From contig CABHON010000001.1 in assembly GCA_902168255.1 (NCBI GenBank), forward strand, positions 186,001 through 250,000: a stretch of 64,000 bases of DNA. The letters run 5' to 3'. The position numbers and the translations under genes are program-made. This DNA comes from an uncultured Legionella sp. (GTDB lineage: Bacteria > Pseudomonadota > Gammaproteobacteria > Legionellales > Legionellaceae). Positions 47,321 through 55,892 of the stretch are shown here, in pieces (the stretch's first letter is position 1; each line of letters opens with the position of its first letter). Below the pieces are notes generated by a model, which searched no databases, was not told the DNA's origin, and saw only the letters and a list, made by a program, of their open reading frames with translations.

Positions 47321-49798
47321 ATGGAACCAAGATTAGTTACTATTAAGGGTGAAGAATGCTATTTTTATGATCTCCCTGAAGGAAAAACGTATTACATACA
47401 AAAATGTGAATGTGATCTCGTTGCCAATATTGTAACACAATGGTCTAGTATCCTTGAAAACCATGAATCACCGGATGAAATAAAAGAAAGGTTAAAAGAA
47501 CATTCTTCTTTCATTAATTCTGTATTAGGCCCTCCTATAGGCACTAAAATTTCCTCTTTTACTAAAGAGAAAAAACACTATGCTAAATTAATTATTGACC
47601 TTCCCGAGTTTAAATGTTTACAAGAAATAATCTTGGGAGAAGACATCCCTTTTTCTTTACGACATGTTTTTCTGGTTGAAAAACATCCCAAAGGAAAGGG
47701 CAAAGAAGCAATTTATGGTGCATTAGAAAAGCATAGAACAAATAAAAATAAATACATGATGCATAGGCCAGCCCAAATACATTATAAAGAAGGCCTTGTC
47801 CATTTTTCATTTTTACTAAAAAGAAATGAAGTCTATCGTCATATAACGCCTTGGGGTTGGCACATTGTCGCAAAAAATAAAGATGGTAAAATTATTCGCA
47901 AATATGTTGATACCTATTCCCTTCGTTCTAAGAAAGCATTAGAAGAAAAAGAAGATGCACTAACGGCTCAATTATTATTAGAAAACGTTTTGCCACATAA
48001 AATTAGTAAACGGGTAAAACGTTATTTCCCCGCTCCTTGCTTTGATATTGAATCTCTTTTAATCAAAACTGAGCATAGTGTTAGAAAGATACCCCATGTT
48101 CCTCATCTCATTTTAAATGAACGAAATTCTTCTCATTATCGCTATCTTAAGAATCCAAAACACACAAAACGAAAAACTCCTATGCCTTATTTAGGGAATG
48201 ATCTTCTTGACTATTTTTCTGAGTGTATTATTTCTAAAAAACCCCTGCCTAATGAAATTCAACAAAATCCTTTGGCCGTTTATGTATACAAAAATAAAGG
48301 TACAAATGTATATCAACCCCTAAAGACTCAAGGTAAAGAAATCTGTTTAGATTCATCATTTTCATTAAAGGAAATGTCTAAAGAAAGGATAGAACAGATT
48401 TTTAAGAAAGTATTTAATGATGGAAATAACGTCAAGATTTCTTTAAAGGAGAGGGTAAAAATTGCAAAAAATTGTTGCGATATTGTTCTCGAATATCATA
48501 AAAAAAATTTACTGGTAGTAGACATTAAACGAGAAAACTTTACCCATAACCATGAAACACAACAAACTTCTCTCATCGATGATGGTGGCATCATCAACAG
48601 TGGAGAACGAGCACAGGTATGGACTCCAAAAAACGCAGCTCCTGAATTAGCAAATTATCACTGCATTCCTACGGTTGAAACTGATACTTTTGCGATGGGT
48701 GTAACTATTAAAGAGATTATAGGTGAAAAATATCCTTTGATCACGCAAATAACGAATGATATGAGATGGTATAAACCAAAAGATCGTTTACCACTTTCCA
48801 CTGCGTCAGCATTATTAAACGTTTATTCTTATGATGAAACATATCGTTTGGTTGATTTCACTTATGACTCAATAAAGCTTTTTGAAAGTGAAGTAATAAA
48901 AAAACTAAAATCACAATTTTTCTGGAAAAAGACCGGTAAGATTTCTGCAGAATACCATGCAAAACAAAAATGCTTAGCGGATTTATTAAAGAATTTAATG
49001 GATTTACCATTAGAACGCCCTCTCTCTTATCTTGAACAAAAAGCTTTTATGAGATTAATCAACCAAATGCCCAACTATACTGAGTGGAATACAGTAGATA
49101 ATATAATAAAAATTCTTGATCCTCAAACAGGCCCTGTATTAACTTGTACCTTATTAGGATCTTTAGAGTATTTAGAAAAAAATAAGCATTATTCCAACGT
49201 TGGTAGAACAGAGGTACAAAAATTCATAAAAGAAACATTATTTACACAAGATAACACTGCTATTACTAAAGCTATTGGTGCTATCAAAGAAAATTCCCAA
49301 TCCAACAAACTTCATTCTCGTGCTGAAACACTTGATAGATTCAATCAGATACAAGAAGCTTTAAATAAAATAACTCACGAAAAAGAACTCACTGATAAGG
49401 ATCAAATATTCATTTATAAAATGAACCAATTTTTTCCTGAATATTGGAAAGAGGCAGATGTTATACATAATATTTGTAATAGCCATTTTACATTAACACG
49501 GGACATTTTGATAAACGCTATATCATACATGGAAGAAACCAAACAAGGAGGTCATAGCAAGGGAAGACAGGCTGTGAAGAATTTTGTAAAAAATCTTATT
49601 ATTCTTAATAAAGATATTAAAGATTCAAATTTGTTAGAGGATAAAATACAACAAGAAAAAAATGATTTCTTATTTGAAACCAAATCTCACTATCGATGCA
49701 GCATGCTTTGGGGTCCTTCAGGAGCTTCACGTGACCCTGATAATCAGAGTACTACGCGAAAGAAAATCTTTAATTCCTCACCACCAAGAACCTCTTAA
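47321..49798 (+). CDS. Large protein with divergent protein-kinase domain (825 aa)
   Basis: A kinase-like core lies around residues 290-520. LLVVDIKRENFTHN near 400 keeps the Asp, Lys and Asn of the HRDxKxxN catalytic loop. LIDDGG near 418 aligns with DFG. TPKNAAPEL near 440 is the APE motif. TVETDTFAMGVTIKEI near 455 matches the DxWxxG helix of Ser/Thr kinases. The Gly-rich loop is not obvious. The N-terminal 270 residues and the C-terminal 300 residues match nothing recognised. There is no signal peptide or membrane helix. A standalone, eukaryote-like kinase of this size resembles host-targeted kinases of intracellular bacteria; translocation is inference. Confidence 0.72.
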   Translation: MEPRLVTIKGEECYFYDLPEGKTYYIQKCECDLVANIVTQWSSILENHESPDEIKERLKEHSSFINSVLGPPIGTKISSFTKEKKHYAKLIIDLPEFKCLQEIILGEDIPFSLRHVFLVEKHPKGKGKEAIYGALEKHRTNKNKYMMHRPAQIHYKEGLVHFSFLLKRNEVYRHITPWGWHIVAKNKDGKIIRKYVDTYSLRSKKALEEKEDALTAQLLLENVLPHKISKRVKRYFPAPCFDIESLLIKTEHSVRKIPHVPHLILNERNSSHYRYLKNPKHTKRKTPMPYLGNDLLDYFSECIISKKPLPNEIQQNPLAVYVYKNKGTNVYQPLKTQGKEICLDSSFSLKEMSKERIEQIFKKVFNDGNNVKISLKERVKIAKNCCDIVLEYHKKNLLVVDIKRENFTHNHETQQTSLIDDGGIINSGERAQVWTPKNAAPELANYHCIPTVETDTFAMGVTIKEIIGEKYPLITQITNDMRWYKPKDRLPLSTASALLNVYSYDETYRLVDFTYDSIKLFESEVIKKLKSQFFWKKTGKISAEYHAKQKCLADLLKNLMDLPLERPLSYLEQKAFMRLINQMPNYTEWNTVDNIIKILDPQTGPVLTCTLLGSLEYLEKNKHYSNVGRTEVQKFIKETLFTQDNTAITKAIGAIKENSQSNKLHSRAETLDRFNQIQEALNKITHEKELTDKDQIFIYKMNQFFPEYWKEADVIHNICNSHFTLTRDILINAISYMEETKQGGHSKGRQAVKNFVKNLIILNKDIKDSNLLEDKIQQEKNDFLFETKSHYRCSMLWGPSGASRDPDNQSTTRKKIFNSSPPRTS

Positions 49799-49802
49799 TA
49801 AG

Positions 49803-50450
49803 TTATCGTCGCGTGCCTTCACCCCACAGAATTTTGTGTAATTGAACTTGTAGGCGAGCATGGATGCCGCTTTCCAACAACCAATCCGCCAGAAGCCCAG
49901 GAGCTAACTTCTCCCATACAGGCGAAAAAAGCAGCTCGCAACATTTTTCTAGCTGATATTGACGAATGGTATCGCATGCCCAGTCAAAATCTGCACGTGT
50001 TTCAACCACAAATTTAATTTGATCGGTTACTTTTAAAAAAGGAATATTGCTATAAAGGTTCTTTTCACACTCGCCAGAGCTCGGTGTTTTAAGATCTAAA
50101 ATGGTCATCACCCGAGAATCTACTGGCTCTATATCCAATGCCCCGCTGGTTTCCAAAGAAACAAGATAACCCTCATCGCAGAGCAAAGTTAATAATGCGA
50201 TACATTGCGGTTGTGCTAAAGGTTCTCCACCCGTTACGGTAATATAACGTGCAGGATATGCTTTAACCTTGGTCAAAATCTCAGTCAAAGAAAGACGTTC
50301 TCCACCTTTAAACGCGTGAGTCGTATCACAATAATGGCAACGCAAAGGGCAACCAGTCAGGCGAATAAAAACGGTAGGCCAACCTACAAGAGCAGATTCA
50401 CCTTGTATTGAATAGAAAATTTCCGAAATACGGAGTTGTGTATTGTCCAT
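49803..50450 (-). CDS. queE: 7-carboxy-7-deazaguanine synthase
   Basis: QueE is a radical-SAM enzyme of queuosine and 7-deazaguanine synthesis that turns carboxytetrahydropterin into 7-carboxy-7-deazaguanine. The [4Fe-4S] cluster Cys residues are at 34, 38 and 41 (LTGCPLRCHYCDT). ISEIFYSIQGE at the N-terminus and YITVTGGEPLAQP near 72 are typical. The 215 residues fit. It follows cpoB by 8 bases, an order shared with pseudomonads. It converges on the kinase-like gene. Confidence 0.95.
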   Translation of the reverse strand: MDNTQLRISEIFYSIQGESALVGWPTVFIRLTGCPLRCHYCDTTHAFKGGERLSLTEILTKVKAYPARYITVTGGEPLAQPQCIALLTLLCDEGYLVSLETSGALDIEPVDSRVMTILDLKTPSSGECEKNLYSNIPFLKVTDQIKFVVETRADFDWACDTIRQYQLEKCCELLFSPVWEKLAPGLLADWLLESGIHARLQVQLHKILWGEGTRR

Positions 50451-50458
50451 AATTAGTG

Positions 50459-51349
50459 TTATGCAGGAAGTGTATTCAGGCGTTGAGCTGCTAGCTGAGC
50501 GGTAGTTGTACCCGGAAACATTTTTTGAATATTTAAAAAAATGGTCCTAGCTTTAGCATTTTCGCCTTGTTTAGCATAAATAAAACCTAATTTTAACATA
50601 GCTGCAGAAACTTTGTTAGAGTTTGGGTAATCATGGGTTACAATGTCAAATTCTTTGATGGCTTCGTGATCTTGATGCTGAGCCAATAATAATTCACCTA
50701 ACCAGTAATGGGCATTGGCTACATACTTTCCATGGGGATATTGTTTAATAAACGTTTTCATCGCAGTAGTTGCTTCTGCAAATTGTTTATTCTGAATCAA
50801 TTCATAAGCAGCATTATAGCTTGATTCCTCAGTTGTAGAATCATTTGTTTTAACAGGAACTACGGCTGCCGCAACAGACGCACTTTTGGCAGTACCTGGT
50901 GTAGGACTGGTATCAACATCATTAGTTACTGCGGGAGTAGCAGAATCCAAATCTAACACCGGATTTTTCTTGCCAGATGCCAATGTACTAATACGTTGAT
51001 CTAAGTCATTATAATAAGTTTGTTGTTGCTGTTTAAGCTTTTTAAGCTCATAAGACTGAACTTCTAATTGTCCACGTAATCGCTGCATTTCTTGTTGCAT
51101 TTGATTAATTTTAGACAGTAAAGAGGCGGGATTGTTAGGATTGAACGAACTTGAAGATGACGAAGACAAGGAACTGGATGAATTATCTTGAGATAAAGGT
51201 ATCTCAGGATCAGGACTTTGCATTGAATTATATCCACCAGAAGAAGAGGCTGATGCCTCTTCCACAGGTGCTTGTGCCCATAACAAAATAGGCATAAGCA
51301 TAGATAGACTAAAAACTAAACGAATAAATTTATTAATTCGTTGATTCAT
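50459..51349 (-). CDS. cpoB: Cell division coordinator CpoB (YbgF)
   Basis: CpoB is a periplasmic protein that links PBP1B and the Tol system during division. The 296 residues comprise a signal peptide (FSLSMLMPILLWAQA), a Ser-rich linker, and a trimeric coiled coil (SKINQMQQEMQRLRGQLEVQ). Tetratricopeptide repeats at the C-terminus follow (AYELIQNKQFAEATTAMKTF, YWLGELLLAQHQDHEAIKEF). The start overlaps the pal end by 17 bases, so the two are coupled. Confidence 0.93.
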   Translation of the reverse strand: MNQRINKFIRLVFSLSMLMPILLWAQAPVEEASASSSGGYNSMQSPDPEIPLSQDNSSSSLSSSSSSSFNPNNPASLLSKINQMQQEMQRLRGQLEVQSYELKKLKQQQQTYYNDLDQRISTLASGKKNPVLDLDSATPAVTNDVDTSPTPGTAKSASVAAAVVPVKTNDSTTEESSYNAAYELIQNKQFAEATTAMKTFIKQYPHGKYVANAHYWLGELLLAQHQDHEAIKEFDIVTHDYPNSNKVSAAMLKLGFIYAKQGENAKARTIFLNIQKMFPGTTTAQLAAQRLNTLPA

Positions 51350-51863
51350 AAGTCAACTCATCACGACGGTTGAGGCTAAATGAAGCATCATCTTGTCCTA
51401 ATGCTACTGGTTTTTCTTTACCATAGCTTACAACACGAATTTGATTCATTGACGCACCAGTCATTTGCATGATTTCAGCAACAGCATTCGCACGACGTTC
51501 ACCTAAAGCAATATTGTATTCGCTGCTTCCGCGATCGTCAGTGTTACCAGCGATCATAATATGCGCACCTGGGTGGCTCATCAAATATTTAGCTTGTGCT
51601 TCAATGGAAGGAACATATTTTTGATCCACATCGCTGCTATTGAAAGCAAAATAATATGTTTGGTTATGAGGCGCTTCTGTTGTATAAGTTGCACCATTCG
51701 CATCAGCACCAAATCCTGATTGTGATCCAAGACCTTGAGCACTAGCGCTATCATATTCGCCACCAGCACCACCATTAGCACCAGAATTAGAAGAACAAGC
51801 ATTCAACAAAGCTAATGCAGCGCCCATCGCTAAAACAGGCAATAATTTTTTTGCGTTTTTCAT
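51333..51863 (-). CDS. pal: Peptidoglycan-associated lipoprotein Pal
   Basis: Pal tethers the outer membrane to peptidoglycan and works with the Tol complex. From ATG 51863 it is 176 residues. The signal peptide ends in lipobox LLNAC (Cys23). A Gly/Ser-rich linker precedes the OmpA-like domain (TYYFAFNSSDVDQKYVPSIE, IMIAGNTDDRGSSEYNIALG, RANAVAEIM). A good Shine-Dalgarno (GAGGGG) supports this start over an upstream TTG. No tolB is next to it. Confidence 0.95.
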   Translation of the reverse strand: MKNAKKLLPVLAMGAALALLNACSSNSGANGGAGGEYDSASAQGLGSQSGFGADANGATYTTEAPHNQTYYFAFNSSDVDQKYVPSIEAQAKYLMSHPGAHIMIAGNTDDRGSSEYNIALGERRANAVAEIMQMTGASMNQIRVVSYGKEKPVALGQDDASFSLNRRDELTYESTN

Positions 51864-51961
51864 GTTATATTGACCCCTCAATTAAATTAATACAAAAAAT
51901 TGATAACGTAAAACTTGGGAAGTATACCATTTTCTAAAAAAAATACACCCTTAAATGCGGA

Positions 51962-52564
51962 CTATTTTCTACGAGCCGTGTCTACCACCCAAACCGATAA
52001 TTCTTCCATCAACTGATGACATGCAGTATTAGCCGCTATTACACCACCATAGGGGGTATCTGTGGGCGCAGTTGCTTGCACGTAAAATCTCTTATTGGCA
52101 ATAACTTTTGCATTTATGTTATCAATTAATGTGGCATCTAATTCTAACTCAACGGTACTTGGTTTGTGGGTAAAGTTTTGTTGGAGCTTCATTAAATAAG
52201 AATCAAGTCGCCATTGCGTATAAGCAAACGTTGGTGCTGGAATGACCGCAGAAAAATAATTGGTATTCTGCAGACTTTGCGTCATCAATGGGAACAACAT
52301 TTCAGCTGGAGGCACACTCCAGGTATTTTGGGCAAAGGGTTCTACTTGATAATTTTGCCCAACATACAACATATCCTTGCTTTGATACGCCAAAACCGGA
52401 ATTGGTTGAGAAACCAACAAGGTTGTTTTAACTGGTTTAACAGCCAATTGTTTTTGGCTAAAGGTGGTTAATTCATATTGTTTAGGAGGAGTATACTGGT
52501 TAAAACAGCTCGACAAGCTGAGGACAGTAAAACAAACACACAATAACTGGAATATTCTTTTCAT
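51962..52564 (-). CDS. ABC-type transport auxiliary lipoprotein (PqiC-like)
   Basis: The 200-residue protein has a lipoprotein signal with lipobox LSSC near residue 20 and a domain of the ABC-transport auxiliary type (YELTTFSQKQ, LVSQPIPVLAYQSKDMLYVG, DATLIDNINAKVIANKRFYV). These lipoproteins partner MCE proteins in lipid transport across the envelope, as PqiC does. It lies 6 bases after the MCE gene, which supports that role. Confidence 0.8.
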   Translation of the reverse strand: MKRIFQLLCVCFTVLSLSSCFNQYTPPKQYELTTFSQKQLAVKPVKTTLLVSQPIPVLAYQSKDMLYVGQNYQVEPFAQNTWSVPPAEMLFPLMTQSLQNTNYFSAVIPAPTFAYTQWRLDSYLMKLQQNFTHKPSTVELELDATLIDNINAKVIANKRFYVQATAPTDTPYGGVIAANTACHQLMEELSVWVVDTARRK

Positions 52565-52570
52565 GAATAA

Positions 52571-53452
52571 TTATTCTCCTGGCCCTAATGGGGGATTAAC
52601 ATTACCGTGAAGTAATAAAGAAGGTTGTGTTTTAAGCTCGCTTGCCACGGTATCAAGGTTTGCTGTTAAACGACTCACTTGATACAACAAGCTGAATGTA
52701 CTGGGCACGAATTGATTTGACCATTGACGTAATGTATACCCGCCTTGATCAAGGAATCCAGAAACATCGTTACTTGCTTTTCTTAGAGATACTAAAGTAC
52801 GGTTAAACTCTTTCATAGCGTCAGGAAAATCCTTACTGCCTTTAGCTAGATTGGTAAGCACGCTTGAAATATCTTTAGAATGATCATCGATATTCTTTAA
52901 AATATTATCAGTATGCGCCAGTATACTGCTAAATTTCTTAGTGTTTTCAGGACTTAGAACCCGTTCAATTGAATTAGCTACATCAACCAGGTGCGAACTT
53001 AAATCTCTTAATGTTGAGTCAAGCTCCACTAAAAAAGAAGGAGACGATGGAATAATAGGATATTCTTCACCTGGTAGTTTTTTAAGCGGATCAGCATGAG
53101 GTGTCCTTGCTTTCAAACCAATATACGTTACCCCAGTAATTCCTTGTGACATCAAGGTGGCCACAGTACTTTTTGTAATAGGCGTACCTGACTCAATCGC
53201 CGCTAATAAGATAACTTGTCGAGGGTTTAAATCATTCAAATCAATAGACTGAATGTAACCCACCTGCACGCCATTAAATTTAACCGGAGCTTGCTCGTTC
53301 AAACCCGATACAGGTTCATACATCAAAATTTCATATATATCGTAGCTCTTATTTTGAAAGCCTGCCGATAACCATAAGCCTGTCGCCAACGTGCACGCAG
53401 CAATGATCAGTACAAACAAACCAACAACGACGTAATTAACACGAAATTCCAA
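52571..53452 (-). CDS. MCE-domain lipid transport protein (MlaD family)
   Basis: The 293-residue protein has an N-terminal membrane helix (VVGLFVLIIAACTLATGLWL) and an MCE domain at about 36-115 (YEPVSGLNEQAPVKFNGVQV, MSQGITGVTYIGLK). A long helical region follows, with DSTLRDLSSHLVDVANSIER and later segments. MCE proteins form hexameric rings carrying phospholipid between membranes. Normally an ABC permease and ATPase precede the MCE gene. Here the upstream sequence instead holds a 33-bp tandem repeat and an unrelated gene. Confidence 0.88.
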   Translation of the reverse strand: MEFRVNYVVVGLFVLIIAACTLATGLWLSAGFQNKSYDIYEILMYEPVSGLNEQAPVKFNGVQVGYIQSIDLNDLNPRQVILLAAIESGTPITKSTVATLMSQGITGVTYIGLKARTPHADPLKKLPGEEYPIIPSSPSFLVELDSTLRDLSSHLVDVANSIERVLSPENTKKFSSILAHTDNILKNIDDHSKDISSVLTNLAKGSKDFPDAMKEFNRTLVSLRKASNDVSGFLDQGGYTLRQWSNQFVPSTFSLLYQVSRLTANLDTVASELKTQPSLLLHGNVNPPLGPGE

Positions 53453-53552
53453 GGAACACCTTCACGTAATTAAAAAAATATTACCGAGTATATCAAATTC
53501 AGGTTGAAATGCCAGCCTCATCGGAAAAATCATCTTTTGCAACGAACATAAG

Positions 53553-53639
53553 TATCTTTGATTTTCAACCATAAAACCACAAAACTATCTTTGATTTTCG
53601 ACCATAAATGTTCTAAAACATCTTTGATTTTCGACCATG
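53553..53639. repeat. 33-bp tandem repeat, three copies
   Basis: Three copies of a unit containing TCTTTGATTTTCGACCAT start at 53553, 53586 and 53619, spaced exactly 33 bases; the first has one mismatch (CAACC). The 21-base cores are conserved and the 12-base connectors vary. On each strand a reading frame keeps an 11-residue period (minus strand MVENQR...; plus strand SLIFDH...). It lies between the MCE gene and an unrecognised secreted-protein gene. With three copies and short connectors it is not a CRISPR. Confidence 0.8.
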
Positions 53640-53717
53640 TGGATTAAAGTAGTGAAACGTTTTATTGATAATTCTTTAAAAGAATGGAGCCAAAGTATTG
53701 AACGTAACCCCTTCTAG
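53637..53717 (+). CDS. Possible 26-residue open frame after the 33-bp repeat
   Basis: ATG at 53637, inside the last repeat unit, opens MWIKVVKRFIDNSLKEWSQS and ends at TAG 53715-53717. It has no ribosome-binding site. The coding-like composition suggests either the C-terminal relic of a larger gene or a chance frame; it is not supported as an expressed gene. Confidence 0.2.
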   Translation: MWIKVVKRFIDNSLKEWSQSIERNPF

Positions 53718-53726
53718 GAGTGCATT

Positions 53727-54191
53727 CTATTCATAAATAGTGTTGGTTTCTTTATTGTAGTGCCACATTGTTTTTCTGGCTTCATCACTCATCACTGCGG
53801 TTTGATCTGTCTCAACCTCGAAAAAAGTGGGAGCGTGTTTTAGCTGTTTCACAAAAGCGTCATTAGCTTTCCGAGCTTCATCAGGTAACCAACTATAGGG
53901 AACAATATCTATATGAGTTAGTGTAATTTTAATGTTACCACTCGCATTCATTAAAAAAAGTGCCGTACTTTTGGAATCTTTTCCGGCACATATTTCATAA
54001 ACACGATCAGAATGTTTATGTATTGTCTTAATATGGTTATACCCTTTAGCTTCCAATGTATTTATAACGGCAAAAAAAGTAAATGAGGGTTGAATTATTC
54101 CCCCATTACTATCTACTTCGCTCGCCATTCCGATTATTGGAAAAATTAATAGAAACAATAGCCTTAATTGTTTTACCATAAGCCTCTTCAC
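53727..54191 (-). CDS. Unrecognised secreted protein (154 aa)
   Basis: No family is recognised. A signal peptide is clear (KQLRLLFLLIFPIIGMASEV), so it is exported to the periplasm. The mature part of about 130 residues has FTFFAVINTLEAKGYNHIKT, STALFLMNASGNIKITLTHI and an alpha/beta pattern like PepSY-type small periplasmic domains, though this is a loose impression. A hairpin at 54211-54246 separates it from the upstream 473-residue gene. Confidence 0.55.
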   Translation of the reverse strand: MKRLMVKQLRLLFLLIFPIIGMASEVDSNGGIIQPSFTFFAVINTLEAKGYNHIKTIHKHSDRVYEICAGKDSKSTALFLMNASGNIKITLTHIDIVPYSWLPDEARKANDAFVKQLKHAPTFFEVETDQTAVMSDEARKTMWHYNKETNTIYE

Positions 54192-54210
54192 TATACACTG
54201 AGATTGTGCG

Positions 54211-54246
54211 TAATAACGACTCCTTAATTCAAAGGAGTCGTTATTA
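54211..54246. terminator. Strong hairpin between two minus-strand genes
   Basis: TAATAACGACTCCTT and AAGGAGTCGTTATTA form a perfect 15-bp stem with a 6-base loop. It lies 6 bases after the stop of the 473-residue gene. The stem ends are A/T-rich on both strands, giving a terminator usable in either direction; the minus-strand gene upstream is the likely user. Confidence 0.65.
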
Positions 54247-54251
54247 AAATA

Positions 54252-55673
54252 CTAGACTGTGCATTGACGAACTGGGGCTTTAGCCTGATAAGCTGTATTT
54301 AATGTCTCAAGAATGCCATATATATTTTTCTGCCTAAAGGATGACAGATCTTCATGAGGATATTGTTTCGCATACTCATTAAGCGCTTGTTTATAACCTT
54401 CTATCACTGCAACCCGTAAACGACAAGTCGTCTCACAAAAGCCAGCAATGTCTTTCATGATGGAAGAATCAAGCAACCTATTACCCGTTAATAATGCTTC
54501 TATAGCTTCGGCTTTAGGTTTTGGGGAGGTTGACCAAAAAACACTGCTTCGAGGTGCTTTTGGATTATTTCTTCTCTCTTGATCAGCAGTAACTTTTTCT
54601 TTAATTTTTTCAACAATCAATCCTTGTAACACTGCTTCATGAGCTACAGGAATTTGCAGGGGTAACTTTTTATTATGTTTTATCTCTAGTAAAACAAGCT
54701 GCTTTACGTTGGGAGGCAATGTAGAAATTAATTTTTGTTCATTCGCCGTTAAGATTAATTTATAGTTAGCATTTTTATCTTTGTGATCCTTAATTTTTTT
54801 TACCAGATCAACAGATTGCATAGTTTTTATTCCTGCTTTTTCTGTAAGAGGCCCTGTCTTAATGTGATAGTTGGTAATATATTCCTGTAGCAGGCTAGGA
54901 TGCTGTTCTTTGGTCTCTTCATTCTCTCTCTTTTTTTGCGAAGGGATCGGTACATTTGGATCTTTGGGAATTGATAATAATCGTTTTTTTAAACGATCCA
55001 GTACATGTTCTTCTCCAAAAATATGAAAACTGTGATCAAAAAAATCTTGGCTGCGATCGTATGAGATCATTATGCTTTCAAGATTCGCAAGAAGAACTCC
55101 AGCAGCTTCATCTCGTTGCAAAAGCTGTTTATCCATCCAAGAAAAGTCCAATGAATTTGGAGTATCAATATTTTTTAAAATATTCTTAGCTAAAGCAACA
55201 GCAGAAAAACTATCTAACAAATCCTCTTTAGATAAAGTATTCTGTTTAATATATCCTTTTAAAAATAGTTTTAATTTCTGTTTTGCACCTTTTGAAAAAC
55301 TTTCATTGACAGCCTGAACCCTGATACCTAATTTACTGAGTATTGTTTCAATGGAATCGTTTTCTTTTATAGACTTGCCAGCCATATAAGCCATATTTAT
55401 TACTGTCTGTTTTAGTTTTCCTTGGCTTAACGCTTTAAGTAAATGTTTGGGGAAATAATGCTCTGTGGGATTTTCTATTGCTTTTTGAAGTTTCTCGGCA
55501 GCAAGAATTTTATTAGTAACAGAATAAGCATTATCCAAAACCATTGTCTTTTTTGGATTGCGTTTCTTGCCTTTATTAGTATCAACAATCGTATATTTTG
55601 AATCTATATACTCTTGCAGTAGTGGTTTCATCTGATCAACGTTTGTCGCTGTATTAGCTGTTGTAATTGTCAT
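54252..55673 (-). CDS. Unrecognised helical protein with an internal duplication (473 aa)
   Basis: No family is recognised. The protein is soluble, Lys-rich and helical, without signal peptide. Two segments look related: KPLLQEYIDSKYTI near residue 16 and PSLLQEYITNYHIK near 260, each followed by a Lys-rich helical stretch, so the protein may be built of two divergent halves. The C-terminal 60 residues contain CETTCRLRVAVIEGYKQALN and end RQCTV. A Legionellales-style effector is possible but unproven. Confidence 0.55.
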   Translation of the reverse strand: MTITTANTATNVDQMKPLLQEYIDSKYTIVDTNKGKKRNPKKTMVLDNAYSVTNKILAAEKLQKAIENPTEHYFPKHLLKALSQGKLKQTVINMAYMAGKSIKENDSIETILSKLGIRVQAVNESFSKGAKQKLKLFLKGYIKQNTLSKEDLLDSFSAVALAKNILKNIDTPNSLDFSWMDKQLLQRDEAAGVLLANLESIMISYDRSQDFFDHSFHIFGEEHVLDRLKKRLLSIPKDPNVPIPSQKKRENEETKEQHPSLLQEYITNYHIKTGPLTEKAGIKTMQSVDLVKKIKDHKDKNANYKLILTANEQKLISTLPPNVKQLVLLEIKHNKKLPLQIPVAHEAVLQGLIVEKIKEKVTADQERRNNPKAPRSSVFWSTSPKPKAEAIEALLTGNRLLDSSIMKDIAGFCETTCRLRVAVIEGYKQALNEYAKQYPHEDLSSFRQKNIYGILETLNTAYQAKAPVRQCTV

Positions 55674-55892
55674 AGATATTTCCCAATTCTTAGTTGTAGA
55701 TGAAAAAATGGTAGCATAAAATACTTAAATTAATATTAATGCGAAACATTTGAATCTTTACAGGTTCACAGTCCAACCTTATACATGATTAACCTGAAAG
55801 ATCCCCCACCCAAAAATAGACTTTTTTGATTAGATTGCGTATTATTGTTCCCCAAATATCTTAAAAAAATAGTATCCCTGGGGTTTTGAATC

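Noticed and set aside
53553-53639. CRISPR array
   Set aside because: Only three units, connectors of 12 bases, no cas genes nearby, and the repeat keeps a three-base reading frame.
54252-54266. Prenylation (CaaX-type) signal at the C-terminus of the 473-residue protein
   Set aside because: The Cys in RQCTV is third from the end, not fourth, so it does not fit a CaaX box.
55741-55892. Sigma-32 promoter upstream of ftsH
   Set aside because: Sequences like TTTGAAT and CCCCAAAT are present but not at a valid spacing; no convincing match, unlike the hslVU site.
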